DNA of 64,000 nt from Romanomermis culicivorax (Eukaryota > Nematoda > Enoplea > Mermithida > Mermithidae): NCBI GenBank assembly GCA_963922205.1, contig CAWUHX010000007.1, positions 1,922,001 to 1,986,000 of the forward strand, written 5' to 3'. A program made the position numbers and the translations under genes. The first letter of the stretch is position 1, and each line of letters begins with the position of its first letter. This document shows, piece after piece, positions 61,201 through 64,000 of the stretch. The notes under the pieces are model-generated. The model worked only from the letters and a program-made list of their open reading frames with translations, did no database searches and was not told where the DNA came from.

Positions 61201-63894
61201 ATTTCATCAAAATCACCAAGCTTGTCCACTTTCGAGCAAAATCAAGTATGGGTGTGTATGATCAAGGGCGTAGCCGGGATCATTTTACGTGCAGACATAA
61301 AACTTTTTGAATTTTATTTATTGACCAGCACGCAGCGCCAAAATATTAAACATTTCCACCTATTAAAACACACCAAAATGCTTTCTTGATGGGTTATTTT
61401 CTTCCTTTTAAGTTCTCAAGCCAGCGTGGAGCGCCGGAAAAAATTTTAATTCATGCCCCTTAAAATGCATCCGGAGGCAACATAGTGCTTCATCTTGATG
61501 TATTTGAATGAATTCCTAAAAAATTGCTCTGTCTGTATTGTAGTAGGACATGTGCAAGCAATTTTGAGATTGCCTTACTAATGTTCAAAAATGCTCTATT
61601 TTCACTTGAAGAATTTTTGACACTCACTGAATGTCACTTCCGAACTGTTTTGTAACAAATAGTGCTCACTCAAATACATAATCGGTGCGCAGCGCCGAAA
61701 AATTTGGTATTCCAAGCTTCTAAGACACCAAAATGTATTTTTTCATTTTCATACACTTTTATCCATTCGATAAGTAGCCCGTTTAGGGGGAGCCGAAAAT
61801 GAAAGTATTAAAATTAGTTCAATCATCGCAATGTCAAAGAACGCATTGTTGTTAAAAATGACAAAATTCAATACCACATTATTTACCTGGTTTGGGCAGT
61901 AAATACGCGAAAAGTGTATAAATTTCGTATGTGGAACAGTTAATGGGAATATGTCGATCATCGCAAGGCGACAGTTCTAAAACGTTCGATGAATTCCGCA
62001 TATCTGTGTAAAGCGGAAAGAATAACAAAATTTGGGGGAAAAATTTCTGAAATAAGAGGTTTCTGTGATGATACATCATCTGCAGCCAAGCCATAATTAT
62101 CTCATATACATTGTCAAACAATTCAACTTGAAAGCAGACGAGTAACGGGTGCAAAATGTAGCAGAGGGAGTAATCGGGTTCTCTGGAAGAGGGTGAATGA
62201 TAGGATTGAAATTTTGTAAATCAATGATAAGACAGATCACTTTGCGATAGTTGACAGCGGCATGACAGTAGACGTCAAGGTGGAGCGAAGGTGTTATATT
62301 TAGGTGGGATTGAGCGGGTATTCTCTTACTCTCCTGTTACATTTTTGCTACACTTTTCGAGTTAACACGAGAATTTTCTTTCAGGCGGACGACAACACGA
62401 TACATATGTACAAGTTCTTGAAGCTCTAATTATATTCCCCCTAAAAGTTTGAAAATGACTCCTAAAAATTTAGGTCTAGGAGCCATTTTGGCTCCTAAAA
62501 TTTTGAATTATTCATTTATCATAGTGAATTGTAGTTATTTTTATTCAATTTTTGATTAATAAGTGTTTTACAGGCTCTAAAATCATAAAACATCAAAAAT
62601 TTTCTCATTATATAATTTTTCAAATTAGTGTATTCACTGTTTTTCTACAAATCAAACTTTCTGGGAAAAAAATTCTCGACAAAGAGAAAGAAAACGCGGT
62701 TCGACATGGAAAAGATTAATTTTGGTGCATTTAAGAGATCGGAATCTCAATTTTTATACTTTTGTCACTATTATCTTAAATATGGAGCCGAGTTTGAATT
62801 CATAATCATAATAGAGGTGATTTTCACAAATTTCAAGTTTAATTTGAATTTGTCAAACTTATGAAAGTATGAACATATTTTTCAGTTTGCAAAATGATGT
62901 ATACATGTTTTCGAACCATGTATGTTTATCGAATAAGTTATCTTTAAATTGATTTTCCGGCATTTTAGAGTGTCAAAATCTAAAAAAAATTTCGTTGCGT
63001 AGTGCCGGAAAGATATAGGAAACAACAGAACAATAAGAACAGAAGCTGCATTTTCAAAACACACCATCACTTTTGAGTCTGAAGGATATGAACTCAAATG
63101 CTATCTTCGAAGAAGTTTTGTGCAAAAATAAACGAAATATCGTGTTTTTTGCATAAAAAAATTTTCTTTGTACAAAGATTTCTCGGCCGATCTTTGTACA
63201 TGTAGAAAGAAGCCTGTAACTGAAAACGCTGGTTGGAAATCAAATTTTTAACAGTAATTTTTTTAACTCGTAGCAACGGATTGAATATCTATATCATTTA
63301 ATTATATTGTACGTTCTACAGTACATAACTAGCACGTTTGTCGATATTCTTCAATAAAAAATTTTTAGCTCCTAAAATTTCAATTTGGCCTGATCTTCAA
63401 ACAAAAAAAAACTGGCATAACATTGGGTTCAATGTTATAAATTCTGAATTTCTAGTAAATTTTGATTTTCAAACTTCAACGCCAACTAAAAAAAATTAAA
63501 ATTTTCGCCTTGAAAATATTTCAATAGAATTTTTGAAAAAATTACACACAATTCTTACGTTTTACAAACTTGGGAATCCGCCAACATTCTAAAATTTTCG
63601 AGTGATATTTTGAACAATAGGAGACGATGGTGGAAAATTGGTCGAATTTCGATCTATCGACATCGGAACACGTAGCCAAATTGAAAAGTGAAGCAGCCGC
63701 CGAAGCGATATGCCACGGTTGGCAACATTGCGACTTTCGGCGACCGTAAACTAAGCATAAATGAGCTCGATTAAGGAAAGCTATGGGAGATTTTCTGCGC
63801 CAAAGCAACTGTTCGGCGGAGCACAATTGCTGAAAAGTTCTCCACGACCGCAGGTTGCTTCTGGTCTCCAGAACAAGGGCGATCAGTCTTGCAT
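51950..63894 (-). CDS. disp: Dispatched-family RND transporter (5' end off the window)
   Basis: Nine exons encode about 1,030 residues; exons 63,894-63,559, 62,180-61,887, 60,761-60,295, 60,176-59,683, 59,540-59,043, 56,313-56,060, 55,488-55,267, 55,124-54,892 and 52,246-51,950 all join with matching phases and GT..AG ends. The frame starts inside extracellular domain 1 (DARLIALVLE...), so the exon with transmembrane helix 1 is beyond 64,000. The sterol-sensing domain follows: FFPFVNLL...GLGVDDALIF in helix 4, then SAGSIMFVTSLTTVIA and a helix ending LLPPFFVIME. Extracellular domain 2 starts NHHPFERW. The second bundle has GWFVSDWLDYYDLQRALV, HLNILES and AIGISFDYTLHF in helix 10. The helix-4 Asp pair and helix-10 Asp, which in mouse DISP1 carry the sodium-driven mechanism, are all kept. 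Dispatched exports lipid-modified Hedgehog-type ligands from producing cells. Patched-related and DISP3 proteins are alternatives, but the second-half motifs favour Dispatched. Confidence 0.93.
52780..53720 (+). repeat. Diverged, end-less relative of the hAT-type element
   Basis: Shares the GGGTTCGGGTCC/AAAATTTT.GAGAAT block, GATTTGACCTACTG...CCTATGATAAGTTG, and about 550 bp of body sequence (53,160-53,710, including CTGCGGCATCC.ATGGGAA) with 56,538-58,369, in the same orientation. The terminal TAGAGATG repeats are not recognisable. Confidence 0.75.
53725..53935. repeat. AT-rich simple repeat
   Basis: Irregular tandem TTATTTATAATTAT units grading into TATAATATAAA. Confidence 0.85.
54892..55124 (-). 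CDS. disp: Dispatched exon (helices 10 and 11)
   Basis: HLNILESTIIVLAIGISFDY...SSSVSGAALTTALVGFAMLP. Bounded by TTTTTAG and GTGAGT. Carries the helix-10 aspartate. Confidence 0.93.
55267..55488 (-). CDS. disp: Dispatched exon (helices 8 and 9)
   Basis: PVDVRKGWFVSDWLDYYDLQ, then two hydrophobic helices up to IASMLLL. Bounded by TTTTTACAG and GTGAGT. Confidence 0.92.
56060..56313 (-). CDS. disp: Dispatched exon (second extracellular domain, C-terminal part)
   Basis: YFSFPYYPGVFDQCLKRFLD...AMHYFYWETSRFIEKLLADG. Bounded by TTGCTTCAG and GTAAAT. Phases 2 and 1 fit both neighbours. Confidence 0.88.
56314..59042. other. Dispatched intron 5 (2.7 kb) with nested repeats
   Basis: Contains the 1,832-bp hAT-type element (56,538-58,369) inserted in an older repeat with ATGGCTAGCCAT motifs, then a GCGC-core repeat (about 58,455) and a 14-C run (58,544-58,557). 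Confidence 0.75.
56538..58369. mobile_element. Non-autonomous hAT-type element with 8-bp target-site duplication
   Basis: Perfect 16-bp terminal inverted repeats, TAGAGATGTATCGGGT, lie at both ends. The flanks are an exact 8-bp duplication, GTAGTCAT (56,530-56,537 and 58,370-58,377), the length made by hAT transposases. Subterminal GGGTCC-rich repeats lie at both ends. No transposase motif is seen in the ORFs. The host sequence on either side reads continuously when the element and one duplication copy are removed. Confidence 0.92.
59043..59540 (-). CDS. disp: Dispatched exon (helix 7, start of extracellular domain 2)
   Basis: TRIIDGFFLSFATCLSVYLV helix, then NHHPFERWNDHLRY...DFFEWMKKPC...PCCE. 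Bounded by TTCGTTCCAG and GTAAGA. Confidence 0.9.
59683..60176 (-). CDS. disp: Dispatched exon (helices 5 and 6)
   Basis: VKSTKNAMTLEKLVTKTL, SAGSIMFVTSLTTVIALMTN, YFGLFASLAV...LLPPFFVIME, then a cytoplasmic loop. Bounded by TTTTTACAG and GTAGGA. Confidence 0.92.
60295..60761 (-). CDS. disp: Dispatched exon (helices 2 to 4 of the sterol-sensing domain)
   Basis: NMALLVVPIYQSD strand, ELFLDYLHKDLFYGILALFL helix 2, then FFPFVNLLTLILMIGLGVDD with the helix-4 Asp pair, ending AAWNQ. Bounded by ATTTTTCAG and GTAATT. Confidence 0.94.
60762..61886. other. Dispatched intron 2
   Basis: Contains at least three GCGC-core repeats (about 61,327, 61,423 and 61,684). No extra exon is required because 61,887 (phase 1) joins 60,761 directly. 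Confidence 0.6.
61887..62180 (-). CDS. disp: Dispatched exon (extracellular domain 1, C-terminal part)
   Basis: DYSLCYILHPLLVC...CDDRHIPINCSTYEIYTLFAYLLPKP. Several cysteines as expected for the domain. The acceptor is chosen at CAGAG rather than CAG two bases before, because only this keeps phase with both neighbours. Confidence 0.78.
62181..63558. other. Dispatched intron 1 in this window
   Basis: AT-rich; includes a GCGC-type repeat (about 62,960-63,010). No exon recognised. Confidence 0.5.
63559..63894 (-). CDS. disp: Dispatched first visible exon (extracellular domain 1)
   Basis: DARLIALVLETRSNLRSWRT...CCQPWHIASAAASLFNLATC...ILECWRIPKFVK. Starts after TTTTTCTAG with a split codon, so an upstream exon encoding the first transmembrane helix must lie to the right of 64,000. 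Confidence 0.85.
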
Positions 63895-64000
63895 CTAGAA
63901 AAATGAAGAATTGATGAGGCGAATTAGGCTAAGCAAAACTAGTTGATGTGCTGATGTTTTCAATCAGCAGGATAGAATTGCAAATCAAGGATTCTGGTAA
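63895..64000. other. Start of the next Dispatched intron
   Basis: Minus-strand sequence ahead of the acceptor; no exon before the window edge. Confidence 0.5.

Noticed and set aside
61749-61961. Minus-strand ORF with a hydrophobic segment as a Dispatched exon
   Set aside because: It is a different frame across the 61,887 donor. The neighbouring exons already join in phase without it.

Overview
The window is animal (metazoan) nuclear DNA, most likely from an invertebrate. It carries intron-split genes, including a Dispatched homologue, which is a metazoan family. It also holds Merlin-type and hAT-type DNA transposons, many short interspersed repeats and AT-rich non-coding DNA. I see no bacterial operon signals, tRNA, rRNA or CRISPR array. 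A nematode-like host is possible, but this is only an inference.

Layout. (1) 1-344: AT-rich flank. (2) About 345-35,290: one uninterrupted, single-orientation tandem array of an 18-bp unit, consensus GAGGCGTTTGTGGCGCAT, roughly 1,900 copies. It is organised into nested higher-order repeats with offsets of 1,987, 4,116, 3,813, 3,341 (with 866 nested inside), 1,802/1,908/2,429, 1,966 and 468 bp. Because 18 is a multiple of 3 and five of the six frames of the consensus are stop-free, the array is full of long overlapping open frames on both strands. I treat these as by-products of the repeat. (3) About 35,460-38,860: a Merlin/IS1595-like transposase on the minus strand, broken into two halves by about 2.5 kb of inserted DNA. 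That insert holds a 97-bp tandem repeat and a pair of 200-bp inverted repeats. (4) 39,140-40,133: a decayed transposon-type ORF. (5) 41,993-42,679: a terminal-inverted-repeat element carrying a coding-like, coiled-coil segment. (6) 43,432-50,777, minus: a five-exon serine hydrolase of the ABHD17-like alpha/beta-hydrolase group, complete by splice-phase logic. (7) 51,950-63,894 and beyond, minus: nine exons of a Dispatched-type RND transporter. The first exon(s) lie past the right edge.

Both cellular genes lie on the minus strand, head-to-tail, about 1.2 kb apart. Their introns are loaded with mobile elements. The clearest is an 1,832-bp hAT-type element with a perfect 8-bp target-site duplication in a Dispatched intron. 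Exon limits below were set by finding GT/AG sites whose phases match across every intron; no transcript data were available. Dispatched proteins release lipid-modified Hedgehog-type ligands. ABHD17 proteins remove palmitate from membrane proteins. Both roles are inferred from family membership.
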